Position numbers and translations under genes: made by a program. DNA of 42,834 bases from an uncultured Nitrospirota bacterium (GTDB lineage: Bacteria; Nitrospirota; Nitrospiria; Nitrospirales; UBA8639): the NCBI GenBank assembly GCA_937139405.1, contig CAKZPV010000035.1, forward strand, positions 1-42,834, written 5' to 3'. How positions within the stretch are numbered: position 1 is the first letter of the stretch; each line of letters starts with the position of its first letter. The notes beneath the pieces were generated by a model that did no database searches, was not told where the DNA came from, and saw only the letters and a list, made by a program, of their open reading frames with translations. Shown here one piece after another: positions 33,403 to 40,498 of this stretch.

Positions 33403-35061
33403 ATGACAGGCTATACAGTAGGTTTTTCAGGGCTGCTATCATCAGGGCAGGGCGGTACTCTTGAGATTGCTGGCAGGATACCTGGTGCTACACATTATAG
33501 TCACCGATCATGGAGGCAAGTCCTCAAGGATATTATTGCTCTTGATACATTGGGCAAGCTATCCCGGCCATTGTGTCTATTTGGTCATTCAATGGGCGCT
33601 GAGGCTGTTCTTGAGATATGCGCTGGCTTGAGAAAAATCGGCATTGAAGTTGATTACGCAGGAATAATTGATTTGACACTCGGCCCGGTCACATCTGCTG
33701 AGAACAATATCAAACTACTGCAAGAATTTCACTCGCAATTTCAGCGGGTAAAGTTCCATGATTTCCAAGGCGTTCATGAACTGTATGAACTTGATGACAT
33801 CATGGATGACAACATAGGTCATTCAGAGGCTGCCAGACTGGATTTCACACAAGACAAGATAGTCGAAACAATAGCAATGCTAACCAAAGGTGAGCCGGTG
33901 AGCAAGGACAGATTTTACAAAGGCGAAGGCAAGCGGATATCTGACAAGGATTTTGCTGTATTGTCTGCCAAGCATCAAATCCCCCAATATTTGCTTCGGG
34001 CAGTTGTGGAAGTTGAAGCGCGTCAAAAAGGCTCACATTCCTCTGGCGCTCTGGTGTTCAGGTATGAACTGCATAAAGCCTATCAATATTCCAAAGGCCC
34101 AGTGCGCGATGCGCTCGTAAATGCAGGATTGGCCAGCCCCAGTTACAAGGTGGCATTGAATTGGGATCATGCCAATTCATATCCACACCTTGAACAAGCT
34201 GCTGCAATTGCTGGTGAAGAAATTGCCTGTCTCGCTTCATCATGGGGCATGGGGCAGATTATGGGCTTCAATCACAATGCTGTTGGATTTGATACGGCGC
34301 TTGAAATGGTAACCAACTTTGCCCAGTCCGAAGCCAACCAGGTTGAAGGCATGGTTGCATTCATCAAGTCTGAAGGTTTGCTTGACGATCTGATGACCGG
34401 CAACTGGAAGGGCTTTGCTGCTGGCTACAATGGCAAGAGTTATGCGACCAATCAATATGACGTAAAACTCTGGCAAGCGGCTGAAAAATGGCGGCGTAAA
34501 ATTGGCGAGGATATAGACGTTATCAGCGTTCCGGTGCCTACGCACCCAGAACAGCCAAAACCGCCTGTAATCGACGATATGGGCGGTTTGGAGGGTGCCA
34601 GAACCACGCTGGAGCAGTACTTCCCCGATCTAAATCCACAAAACCGGGAATTGGTGCTGGCCTTGGCAATGGTGCTTGGCAAAACGCCAGAACCACCCCC
34701 GAAAATAAATCAAATAGAATTACCAACCAACCCGCCCACTGAGGCGGGTTTTTCTTTGCCACAAACAAAAGGACTAAATCAAATGGAACCACAAGGTTTT
34801 ATCAAATCAAAAGCATTCTTCAAATCAAAACGTTTTTGGGGACTGGCTACAATATTGGTTGGGACGATCTTCCCGACAGCCAAGCCAATTGTCGATATTA
34901 TCACGCCAACGGTCACAGATGCGACTCCCGAATTGTTGACTGAACTTCAAGCGCAATCCGTTGGGTTTGTCGAGTGGGTAAAAGAGGGCGTTCGATATGC
35001 CGGTATCGCTCTAACAGCATTCGGTAGCTGGAAAGCAGAACACAAGCTGACACTCAAATAA
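33403..35061 (+). CDS. serine hydrolase - muramidase - holin-like fusion frame
   Basis: 552 residues in one open frame. Residues 1-165: alpha/beta hydrolase with GHSMG (nucleophile S63), D90 and H140 as a plausible triad. Residues 178-378: N-acetylmuramidase-type endolysin (PF11860-like): KHQIPQYLLRAVVEVEARQK, LVFRYELHKAYQY, ASSWGMGQIMGFN. Residues 379-460: proline-rich linker whose DNA holds a complete terminator (34729-34757). Residues 461-552: a holin-like part with a membrane segment. A one-base deletion near the C-run at 34696-34700 would stop translation at 34706. It may be a fusion, or two genes joined by a recent indel or a sequencing error. Confidence 0.8.
   Translation: MTGYTVGFSGLLSSGQGGTLEIAGRIPGATHYSHRSWRQVLKDIIALDTLGKLSRPLCLFGHSMGAEAVLEICAGLRKIGIEVDYAGIIDLTLGPVTSAENNIKLLQEFHSQFQRVKFHDFQGVHELYELDDIMDDNIGHSEAARLDFTQDKIVETIAMLTKGEPVSKDRFYKGEGKRISDKDFAVLSAKHQIPQYLLRAVVEVEARQKGSHSSGALVFRYELHKAYQYSKGPVRDALVNAGLASPSYKVALNWDHANSYPHLEQAAAIAGEEIACLASSWGMGQIMGFNHNAVGFDTALEMVTNFAQSEANQVEGMVAFIKSEGLLDDLMTGNWKGFAAGYNGKSYATNQYDVKLWQAAEKWRRKIGEDIDVISVPVPTHPEQPKPPVIDDMGGLEGARTTLEQYFPDLNPQNRELVLALAMVLGKTPEPPPKINQIELPTNPPTEAGFSLPQTKGLNQMEPQGFIKSKAFFKSKRFWGLATILVGTIFPTAKPIVDIITPTVTDATPELLTELQAQSVGFVEWVKEGVRYAGIALTAFGSWKAEHKLTLK
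34729..34757 (+). terminator. intrinsic terminator inside an open reading frame
   Basis: AACCCGCC (34729-34736), loop CACTGA, GGCGGGTT (34743-34750), then TTTTTCTTT. Perfect 8-bp stem. The hairpin is coding DNA in the fused frame (PTNPPTEAGFSL). It shares CCAACCCGC with the terminator at 30878. Confidence 0.9.
34783..35061 (+). CDS. holin-like protein, internal start in the fused frame
   Basis: ATG 34783 opens MEPQGFIKSKAFFKSKRFWG, with GGA 9 bases upstream (AAAAGGAC). 92 residues: one clear membrane helix (FWGLATILVGTIFPTAKPIV), then a helical part and an end with YAGIALTAFGSWKAEHKLTL. It sits after the endolysin, as holin genes often do. Whether it is translated alone, as part of the 552-residue product, or both cannot be told. 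The terminator just before it would limit its own messenger unless read-through occurs. Confidence 0.65.
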   Translation: MEPQGFIKSKAFFKSKRFWGLATILVGTIFPTAKPIVDIITPTVTDATPELLTELQAQSVGFVEWVKEGVRYAGIALTAFGSWKAEHKLTLK

Positions 35062-35110
35062 ATCAAATCCCCTGGCTTTATGTCCGGGGGCCAAAGAAGG
35101 AACTGGAACG

Positions 35111-35509
35111 ATGAACAAGTTTGCATCGGATGGTGGCAGGAGAGGGAACGGATGCGGGGGCTTTTTGCTCGCCTTGATGGCTGTTCTTGTTCTTTTCACC
35201 TATTTAGTATTCAGCACACCGGTAGAGGCCGGAACAAACTGGGCATGCGACAATCATGGGCAAAAACTGCAGGACTTTGTAGACAAGATCAAGTCCAACA
35301 GTAAAAGGCGATCACACCTTGAGATTATACCCGCAGGTGACCATCAGATTGTGATTGCCATCATCGAAGGCGTGCCGGTTGCCGGGTTCAATATATTTCT
35401 CAACCAGTGTGCCATTACATCAAAAACAATGCCGCTTATTCCGCTGGTAGAAATGTACGACATTGATCTTAAAGAAGCCTTCCCGGTGCTTAAAAAAGGA
35501 TCATTCTAG
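35111..35509 (+). CDS. secreted or membrane-anchored protein, 132 residues
   Basis: MNKFASDGGRRGNGCGGFLL, a hydrophobic segment (LALMAVLVLFTYLVFSTP) and then a soluble domain. No lipobox is seen, so an o-spanin is not supported. A short hairpin (CCCCTGG/CCGGGGG, 35070-35091) lies before it. It may take part in lysis, or be an exported protein of unknown job. Confidence 0.6.
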   Translation: MNKFASDGGRRGNGCGGFLLALMAVLVLFTYLVFSTPVEAGTNWACDNHGQKLQDFVDKIKSNSKRRSHLEIIPAGDHQIVIAIIEGVPVAGFNIFLNQCAITSKTMPLIPLVEMYDIDLKEAFPVLKKGSF

Positions 35510-35700
35510 TGGAAGACCTGCCCCTCGCACTATTCGCCCAATATGGGGCCTTGTCTTTCGGCTGGCTCCTGGCCGGATACTTGCTGCACCGGCAATCGAA
35601 AAACGAGGCGGCACTACGCGATATCATCAACAAAAACACAGCTGCATTTATCAAGCTGGAGACAATAATCACTGAACGAATTTCGCGCAAAGGTGATTAA
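35509..35700 (+). CDS. small membrane protein with coiled coil, spanin or holin candidate
   Basis: The frame begins with GTG at 35509: MEDLPLALFAQYGALSFGWL, membrane helix within residues 5-26, then a charged helix NEAALRDIINKNTAAFIKLE. That layout suits an i-spanin or a pinholin-like protein. It ends where the next gene starts (TAATG). Assignment is uncertain. Confidence 0.55.
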   Translation: MEDLPLALFAQYGALSFGWLLAGYLLHRQSKNEAALRDIINKNTAAFIKLETIITERISRKGD

Positions 35701-35876
35701 TGGGCAAGATAGCAAAACTGTGGAATGTGTTCACCGGTACCGAAACAAAAAAAACCATCAAGCAACACTCTAAAGCATCAAAAAGATTGGATAAGGCATT
35801 TGAGAAAATATCCAACGACAAACAGGCATTAATTGAAATTGATAATTGGTTGAAAACTGGCAATCGGAATGTTTGA
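35700..35876 (+). CDS. hypothetical basic protein, 58 residues
   Basis: MGKIAKLWNVFTGTETKKTI and a lysine-rich helical end (EKISNDKQALIEIDNW). Both ends overlap neighbours by one and eight bases. No known domain. Confidence 0.6.
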   Translation: MGKIAKLWNVFTGTETKKTIKQHSKASKRLDKAFEKISNDKQALIEIDNWLKTGNRNV

Positions 35877-36327
35877 ATTATTTGAAATTACAAAGCACCA
35901 TAATATTGCAGGTGCAAACACAGTATTCGCGCTCACCTATCTGGTGGCCGGCACATACCTTATTCCCCAAGTCTATCGGCACATCATTGATGGAAGATGG
36001 CAAGATCCGAGCAGGATGATTGTTGGGTTTTTCATCATGTGCATTGGTGTTGCGATCAGAACAGGATTTTGGAACCCTTGGAGGGCGTTTCTTGCAGAGG
36101 GTGATGCAGGATTGGCCAAGATATATTTAAGCTACTCCTGGATGTGGACATGGGGAGGGACTGCATTTGGAATTGTTGGCCTATATCTCATTGTCTTCCC
36201 GGCGATGATTAGAATATTTGGTAGATCGGCTTGGCTGATTGCAATTGCCGGACCTGCTGTTTGTTACGTGCTTGGCCTTCTATTCGCAGAGTATTTTGGC
36301 GTGGTTGTTGAGTATATTCTCAGTTAG
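35869..36327 (+). CDS. four-helix membrane protein, 152 residues
   Basis: Hydrophobic stretches at about 18-33, 51-67, 92-112 and 122-144 (VFALTYLVAGTYLIPQVYRH; IVGFFIMCIGVAIR; FGIVGLYLIVFPAMIRIF; WLIAIAGPAVCYVLGLLFAE). No family name fits. It closes the rightward late block and may be a second lysis or exclusion protein. Confidence 0.6.
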   Translation: MFELFEITKHHNIAGANTVFALTYLVAGTYLIPQVYRHIIDGRWQDPSRMIVGFFIMCIGVAIRTGFWNPWRAFLAEGDAGLAKIYLSYSWMWTWGGTAFGIVGLYLIVFPAMIRIFGRSAWLIAIAGPAVCYVLGLLFAEYFGVVVEYILS

Positions 36328-36402
36328 CGTTCATATGCCTGTTTTTAACCACGCTCAAAGCCTTTTCCCTAGATTCCGCAACACAAGTTTTCCTATCCGA
36401 GC

Positions 36403-36429
36403 CAGTTGTTGCAAAAAACGCAACAACTG
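36403..36429. terminator. 10-bp hairpin between convergent operons
   Basis: CAGTTGTTGC (36403-36412), loop AAAAAAC, GCAACAACTG (36420-36429). It lies between the end of the rightward block and the stop of the DHFR gene. No T-run follows on either strand, so it may be a weak bidirectional terminator or protect messenger ends. Confidence 0.5.
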
Positions 36430-36431
36430 AA

Positions 36432-36824
36432 TTATTCCCGCCATATTGCATTCTGTATTTGTTTTGGCGTAAATGCATCAACTGGGAAAAAGGTATCTGC
36501 CGGGCCATCGTAGTCAATGCGTGAGAGATAAAGTTGGTCGATTTGATTGGCAAAACTGCGGTATGTTTTAGCTCCACCTATGAGGATATATTTGTCTGGT
36601 AAAGGCGTCTCAAGTTCACGATATTGGTCGGCTGTGATCAATTGTCTGCAAAGATTCCACTCAACATGTTTCAGTGGTTTATAGGTTGCCCAGCCAGCAA
36701 CCATTACCTTGCAGGTGGTGATATCTCGATACCATTTCAAATCATCCTTGTGGTGCGGCCATGGTAACATCTCCTCAAGACCAATCTGCCAGGAATTACC
36801 AACTGCACAAATTGCTGAAATCAT
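36432..36824 (-). CDS. dihydrofolate reductase
   Basis: 130 residues from ATG 36824, with AGGAG seven bases upstream; the TTG-started longer frame is less likely. MISAICAVGNSWQIGLEEML and PWPHHKDDLKWYRDIT match the N-terminus of DHFR, with the acidic substrate-binding residue in HKDDL at the place of Escherichia coli D27. YILIGGAKTYRSFANQIDQL carries the GG cofactor motif. It is shorter than the usual 155-165 residues, ending soon after the last core strand. It makes tetrahydrofolate for thymidylate and purine synthesis. No thymidylate synthase gene is present. Confidence 0.85.
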   Translation of the reverse strand: MISAICAVGNSWQIGLEEMLPWPHHKDDLKWYRDITTCKVMVAGWATYKPLKHVEWNLCRQLITADQYRELETPLPDKYILIGGAKTYRSFANQIDQLYLSRIDYDGPADTFFPVDAFTPKQIQNAIWRE

Positions 36825-36879
36825 CTTCAATCTCCTGGCGTTGTTGCTTTATGGGTGTACATAGGAGGCAGACGTAATT

Positions 36880-37080
36880 TTATTTGATCAATGGGATATC
36901 AGCATAAGTACTGTTGGAATCAAAGTTGCTGTTTAGATCAATGAAGTCATGAGCGTCGAATTGGGATGCCAACATTTTTAGAGTATGCGGCGTAAACTTT
37001 ATTCCAGCGATAGGGTCAGCACCCAGCTTAATCAAAGTCTCATTTAAGTTTTTTAGACATTCTACTACTTCTTGATTCAT
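36880..37080 (-). CDS. hypothetical protein, 66 residues
   Basis: Start at ATG 37080 (MNQEVVECLKNLNETLIKLG), inside a longer frame. Helical and acidic with no recognised domain; it belongs to the cluster behind attP. Confidence 0.5.
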   Translation of the reverse strand: MNQEVVECLKNLNETLIKLGADPIAGIKFTPHTLKMLASQFDAHDFIDLNSNFDSNSTYADIPLIK

Positions 37081-37135
37081 GGTATGCGACCTTTGCTTGT
37101 GCAGGTTCCTATTTTGTTCTAAAGGGTAGGGGGAG

Positions 37136-37339
37136 TCAATTATGTTTCTTGCGGCCACGCCGTATCGGCTTTTGGTAGCCGCAATTACCCGATACACTCA
37201 ACCAGTCCAAAAGTGAATCCATCATTTTATCAAGGTCATCTTGTGTCGCTCTAGGGCCAGCAGAAACATATTTTCGAACTGATTGGGCAACGACTTCGGC
37301 GCGTTTATAACTTTCCAATTTCCTAACCGATATGGCCAT
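37136..37339 (-). CDS. hypothetical basic protein, 67 residues
   Basis: ATG 37339 (MAISVRKLESYKRAEVVAQS) has GGAGATGG upstream. Ends with RRGRKKHN. It may bind nucleic acid because of the basic end; no family recognised. Confidence 0.55.
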   Translation of the reverse strand: MAISVRKLESYKRAEVVAQSVRKYVSAGPRATQDDLDKMMDSLLDWLSVSGNCGYQKPIRRGRKKHN

Positions 37340-37368
37340 CTTCCATCTCCTGGTATATACTATAGGGG

Positions 37369-37569
37369 TTAGGATTGGGGGTTCATCCATTCATCGCCAA
37401 CGCTGAACTCTGTACCATCGGGCCATATTTCTTTAATTTTTTCGACGCATGCGCCGCAATAGTAAGAACCAACAACACCCGATTCCATTTTATGGGTTAC
37501 CTGTTGGCGGCAATTTTCAGAAGCGCAACGCATAGTTAATCGCTGGTCACCATTCAATTTAAAAAACAT
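37369..37569 (-). CDS. small zinc-finger protein, 66 residues
   Basis: Cysteines in C(x4)C (CASENC) and YYCGACVEK place a zinc-binding site; start MFFKLNGDQRLTMRCASENC with GAGG upstream. Such small zinc proteins are common in phage early regions. Function unknown. Confidence 0.55.
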   Translation of the reverse strand: MFFKLNGDQRLTMRCASENCRQQVTHKMESGVVGSYYCGACVEKIKEIWPDGTEFSVGDEWMNPQS

Positions 37570-37592
37570 ACCTCTATTCCTCTTGGTTAGGG

Positions 37593-37730
37593 TTATTCAG
37601 TGGGTGGGTTGCAAAGTGTTATCTTCCCACATTCATCGTAATTCGACTTCATTGGAATATAGCCCAAAACAGTGAAGCCAATTGCCAGCCCCAGTATTAT
37701 TCCAACAATTGCTGCTGCTTTTTCACTCAT
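37593..37730 (-). CDS. small membrane protein, 45 residues
   Basis: MSEKAAAIVGIILGLAIGFT and VLGYIPMK give one membrane helix, then a short tail with two cysteines (ECGKITLC). Its ATG overlaps the stop of the upstream gene (ATGA). Function unknown. Confidence 0.6.
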   Translation of the reverse strand: MSEKAAAIVGIILGLAIGFTVLGYIPMKSNYDECGKITLCNPPTE

Positions 37731-38032
37731 CGTCTATCTCCATTACTGGGCTGGGGGTGGAGATTTTTTATTGCAATTTTCGCTAAATTAATGACGTTTT
37801 CATATGCCATCTCTATTGCTTCGCTTTGATCAAGTCCCATGCAATCATCATTACTTAAATCTTCCGGCAATATGAAATTGGATATATTAAGTACAGCGGT
37901 TTTTAGAATATTATTTTCACTATGTAATTTTCGTATTAATACCGCTGTCTCGTCTAACCCGGCGTCGTTATCGGCAAATGGCAGTGCATTAAGTATTTTC
38001 TCAACGCATTCATTGCTTGTGTCGATTTCCAT
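37727..38032 (-). CDS. hypothetical protein, 101 residues
   Basis: Begins MEIDTSNECVEKILNALPFA and contains a coiled-coil-like helix (LDETAVLIRKLHSENNILKT). Acidic; no recognised family. Stop overlaps the following small membrane gene by four bases. Confidence 0.55.
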   Translation of the reverse strand: MEIDTSNECVEKILNALPFADNDAGLDETAVLIRKLHSENNILKTAVLNISNFILPEDLSNDDCMGLDQSEAIEMAYENVINLAKIAIKNLHPQPSNGDRR

Positions 38033-38035
38033 CTT

Positions 38036-38221
38036 CTATTCCTCATTCCTATTACTGTCTTGGGAATGTTCTTGGCATTTTGTGTGGCGGAACGGGAATT
38101 GATTGAGATTAGAAACACCCGCCCTTGCTTCGCATAAATACCCGGCATCTAAAATGAACCCATCCGTTTCGTCTTCGATGTATTGAAGGTGTCGGCATTC
38201 GCGGCAACTCTTATCGCTCAT
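38036..38221 (-). CDS. small zinc-binding protein, first gene after attP
   Basis: Start at ATG 38221 (MSDKSCRECRHLQYIEDETD). C6xxC9 and two later cysteines (GYLCEARAG, KCQEH) suggest a zinc-ribbon. In the prophage this would be the first gene behind the restored tRNA-Lys gene. A GAGGAATAAGAAG ribosome site precedes it. Confidence 0.6.
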   Translation of the reverse strand: MSDKSCRECRHLQYIEDETDGFILDAGYLCEARAGVSNLNQFPFRHTKCQEHSQDSNRNEE

Positions 38222-38329
38222 CTTCTTATTCCTCACTTCATTACTGGCTTCACATAGACAAGCTAGGGAGGGAGAGGGGGCGACAAGAACATGAATCTTG
38301 AAACGTGAACAAAGAACAAACAGGGAAAG

Positions 38330-38568
38330 TGACTAACCCAACTATATGGGGTGACTAACCTTTCGTTATATGAATTCCAATAACGGGTTATCTGTCTGAT
38401 TCTATTTGAGAAATTTGGTGAGCCCTGACGGGTTCGAACCGTCGACCTACTGATTAAAAGTAAGACGGAATAAGGCGTAAACCTTTGAAAACATTGCATC
38501 CGGTTGACTAACCTAACCATTTTTGCCACCATTATTTTTCAATGACTTAGCCCCATGACTGACTAACC
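38330..38568. promoter_or_regulatory. attP arm region: four TGACTAACC sites
   Basis: TGACTAACC occurs at 38330-38338, 38352-38360, 38505-38513 and 38560-38568, all in one orientation, two on each side of the core. The left pair is 22 bp apart and the right pair 55 bp apart; the right pair lies in and at the end of int. I did not notice the motif elsewhere. This is the pattern of integrase arm-type sites. A 6-bp palindrome (CGTTAT/ATAACG, 38364-38385) sits between left arm and core and might bind a bending or excision factor. Confidence 0.75.
38416..38461 (-). other. attP core: 3' half of tRNA-Lys (TTT)
   Basis: On the minus strand the sequence from the anticodon loop (CTTTTAATCAG) through the T arm (CGACGGTTCGAACCCGTC) to AGGGCTCACCA is the 3' half of an alphaproteobacterial tRNA-Lys with anticodon TTT. 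The 5' half is absent. It lies 52 bp from the end of int. Integration here would restore a complete tRNA gene. Upstream of the anticodon loop the tRNA identity stops at about 38461. Confidence 0.92.
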
Positions 38569-39586
38569 TTACTACCGCTGCTTTGGAGCGCGTTTTCTGA
38601 CTAGCCGCCTTCGTATAATGTGTCACCATTGTACTTGTTTTATGGCCGGTAATCGACATAATTAATCGGTCGCTGCATCCAGCTTCTGCAAAATCTGTTG
38701 CTGACCTCTTGCGCAAACCATGTGGTTTGCAGGCCTCTGGTAATCCTGCTGTCCTGGCTGCGGCTTTAAGGATCTTCCCGGCTCTTTCCGATGATAATAT
38801 TTTACCACGCTCACCGATGAAAAATGCAATCTGGTCAATGGGTAATAAATTGATTTCTGCGGTGATATCCGGGTGTTCAAATATCTCCAGCTTATCATTG
38901 TCTGAATTGCCTGTTTCAGTCTTTTCCGGTACAACTTTAATATAGCCGCGCTTGCGGTCGTGGCGTGTCATTTTGGCAGTGTCACCCACACGTTGACCCG
39001 CATACCTTAAAAACGTGTACAGGCGGCGCTCTAGGGTCCCTGGAGCCCAATGCGCTTCGAATGTATCACATTCCTCCAGCGTCCATGCTCGCCAATCACC
39101 AGTCTTGTACATATCGATATTAGACGCAGGGTTTGTTGGGATTGCCTTGATCTTCACAGCGTAGTTTAAAAACGTTCTGAAATAGCGCATAGTGGCGTTT
39201 GCAAGGGCAGGGGTGTCTTTCATCTTTGCCTGCATAATTTCCACCATTTCAGGTGTGAGGTCTGCTAGAATGGCTTTTTCATTGCCTTTGCAAAGCGCAT
39301 CCAGTCGGCGCGAATATTCCAGCTTTGATTTTGGTTTCAGATTGCTGAATTTTGGTGATGCATAATATTGATTTAGAATCCTCGCAAATGTACCAAAGCC
39401 GTGTTCTTTTGGCTTTTCCCATTTTCGACCATATAAGGCCGCGTCATATTTAGCTGAAAATTCTGGGTGATCTGGTGCAGGCAATGGGGTTTTGAATTTA
39501 CCTCGTCGAAAGGCATACCGCCACTTTCCATGCCGGTCTTTGTATTTATTCACATATTGCAAATTGATTTCGGTCATAGGTTCCAT
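38513..39586 (-). CDS. int: tyrosine recombinase (integrase)
   Basis: 357 residues. A SAM-like core-binding part (residues about 65-160) leads to the catalytic domain with R199 (LRYAGQRVGD), H289 and R292 (KPHGLRKRSA), H315 (SITGHKTSTM) and nucleophile Y324 (VTHYTKAA). A basic N-terminus (KYKDRHGKWRYAFRRG) is the likely arm-binding domain. The attP core lies next to its 3' end. ATG 39586 or 39577 may be the start; the second overlaps the preceding stop by four bases. It integrates and, with an excision factor, excises the phage. Confidence 0.92.
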   Translation of the reverse strand: MEPMTEINLQYVNKYKDRHGKWRYAFRRGKFKTPLPAPDHPEFSAKYDAALYGRKWEKPKEHGFGTFARILNQYYASPKFSNLKPKSKLEYSRRLDALCKGNEKAILADLTPEMVEIMQAKMKDTPALANATMRYFRTFLNYAVKIKAIPTNPASNIDMYKTGDWRAWTLEECDTFEAHWAPGTLERRLYTFLRYAGQRVGDTAKMTRHDRKRGYIKVVPEKTETGNSDNDKLEIFEHPDITAEINLLPIDQIAFFIGERGKILSSERAGKILKAAARTAGLPEACKPHGLRKRSATDFAEAGCSDRLIMSITGHKTSTMVTHYTKAASQKTRSKAAVVRLVSHGAKSLKNNGGKNG

Positions 39587-39786
39587 CCACCATCGCCCCC
39601 CTTCAACTCGTCAAATGCTTTCAATAGTTCGCGACCATCCCAAACCACGCAACCGTCAATTTTAAACGGTTGCGGGAGTTTATTGCACTTCACAAGCTGG
39701 TTAAACTTCGTCAGCTTCATGCCAACAAAGTTTGCGGCTTCTTGCCGACGATAGCCTATTTTTGAAAGTGCAACAGGTGTATTCAT
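39574..39786 (-). CDS. AlpA-like DNA-binding protein, excisionase candidate
   Basis: 70 residues, MNTPVALSKIGYRRQEAANF with a helix-turn-helix RQEAANFVGMKLTKFNQLVK, then PFKIDGCVVWDGRELLKAFD. That is the AlpA/MerR-like winged helix of phage excisionases. It overlaps int by four or thirteen bases, as xis genes do. Confidence 0.75.
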   Translation of the reverse strand: MNTPVALSKIGYRRQEAANFVGMKLTKFNQLVKCNKLPQPFKIDGCVVWDGRELLKAFDELKGGDGGWNL

Positions 39787-39840
39787 AAGTTGTTACCGCT
39801 TTTCCTTTTTTTTGTTGTCATATTCACATGCTCTTGGTGT

Positions 39841-40062
39841 CTACCAGGATTGGTCGGGGTATATGTTTCCAACTAAAAGCTGACCTTCGCCGTCAATTTC
39901 TGCGATGGCGAAGCATTTGGATAGCGGCTCCAAATTCAGGGCCTCGTAAACGGTTTTTGCAAATGAGCCGGACAACGGAATAAAGGTTGATCGATCTTCA
40001 TTGTAGACAAGAACTTCACCGCCGCTGATATCGCGTTGGAATTTCATTATTTCTGCGGACAT
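39841..40062 (-). CDS. hypothetical protein, 73 residues
   Basis: MSAEIMKFQRDISGGEVLVY, small and probably beta-rich, ending GNIYPDQSW. AGGAAAGG precedes the start. No known family. Confidence 0.55.
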   Translation of the reverse strand: MSAEIMKFQRDISGGEVLVYNEDRSTFIPLSGSFAKTVYEALNLEPLSKCFAIAEIDGEGQLLVGNIYPDQSW

Positions 40063-40094
40063 CGCCTTTCCTTTTCTTGATGCTAGTTGGTGGG

Positions 40095-40322
40095 TTATTT
40101 TTTAGATTTCCACAGAGCCAAAATTTCTTCGTCTATTTGACGAATGCTTACAAGATATGTGTTTTCAACAATCCGTCTTTGACTTGCGAGTTTTTCAACT
40201 TGTTCAAATATTGTTGGCTGTTGTTGATTTTCCAAGGCGTCTGCGGCTTCACGCAAAATCTCATGGTTCAAAGCGTTGCTTGCCGCTTCCCTCAATCGCT
40301 CGATCAGGTTGTTGTTAGTCAT
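40095..40322 (-). CDS. hypothetical helical protein, 75 residues
   Basis: MTNNNLIERLREAASNALNH with a start reminiscent of Ead/Ea22-like short phage proteins, then QVEKLASQRRIVENTYLVSI. All helix, charged. It overlaps the previous gene by eight bases. Function unknown. Confidence 0.55.
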   Translation of the reverse strand: MTNNNLIERLREAASNALNHEILREAADALENQQQPTIFEQVEKLASQRRIVENTYLVSIRQIDEEILALWKSKK

Positions 40323-40479
40323 TGGTTTTGGCCTCTGGTTGCCAGAGTATTTTCTGACCGGATTCGTCCATTATTTTCAACGTTCCCGGGTTCAATTCTG
40401 CATGAACTGCAAGATCTTCATTTTCCTTGACTTCAATAGGGTAGAAAAATCCTTCCCTGAAAAACAATACCGTTTTCAT
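40315..40479 (-). CDS. hypothetical protein, 54 residues
   Basis: ATG 40479 opens MKTVLFFREGFFYPIEVKEN and the frame ends at TAA 40315. Beta-rich appearance, no recognised family. It fills an otherwise open 170-bp space in the operon and overlaps the following gene. Confidence 0.55.
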   Translation of the reverse strand: MKTVLFFREGFFYPIEVKENEDLAVHAELNPGTLKIMDESGQKILWQPEAKTND

Positions 40480-40498
40480 CTTGACTTTTGTCACACTG

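Noticed and set aside
38416-38461. Complete phage-encoded tRNA-Lys
   Set aside because: Only the 3' half from the anticodon loop is present; it is the attachment core.
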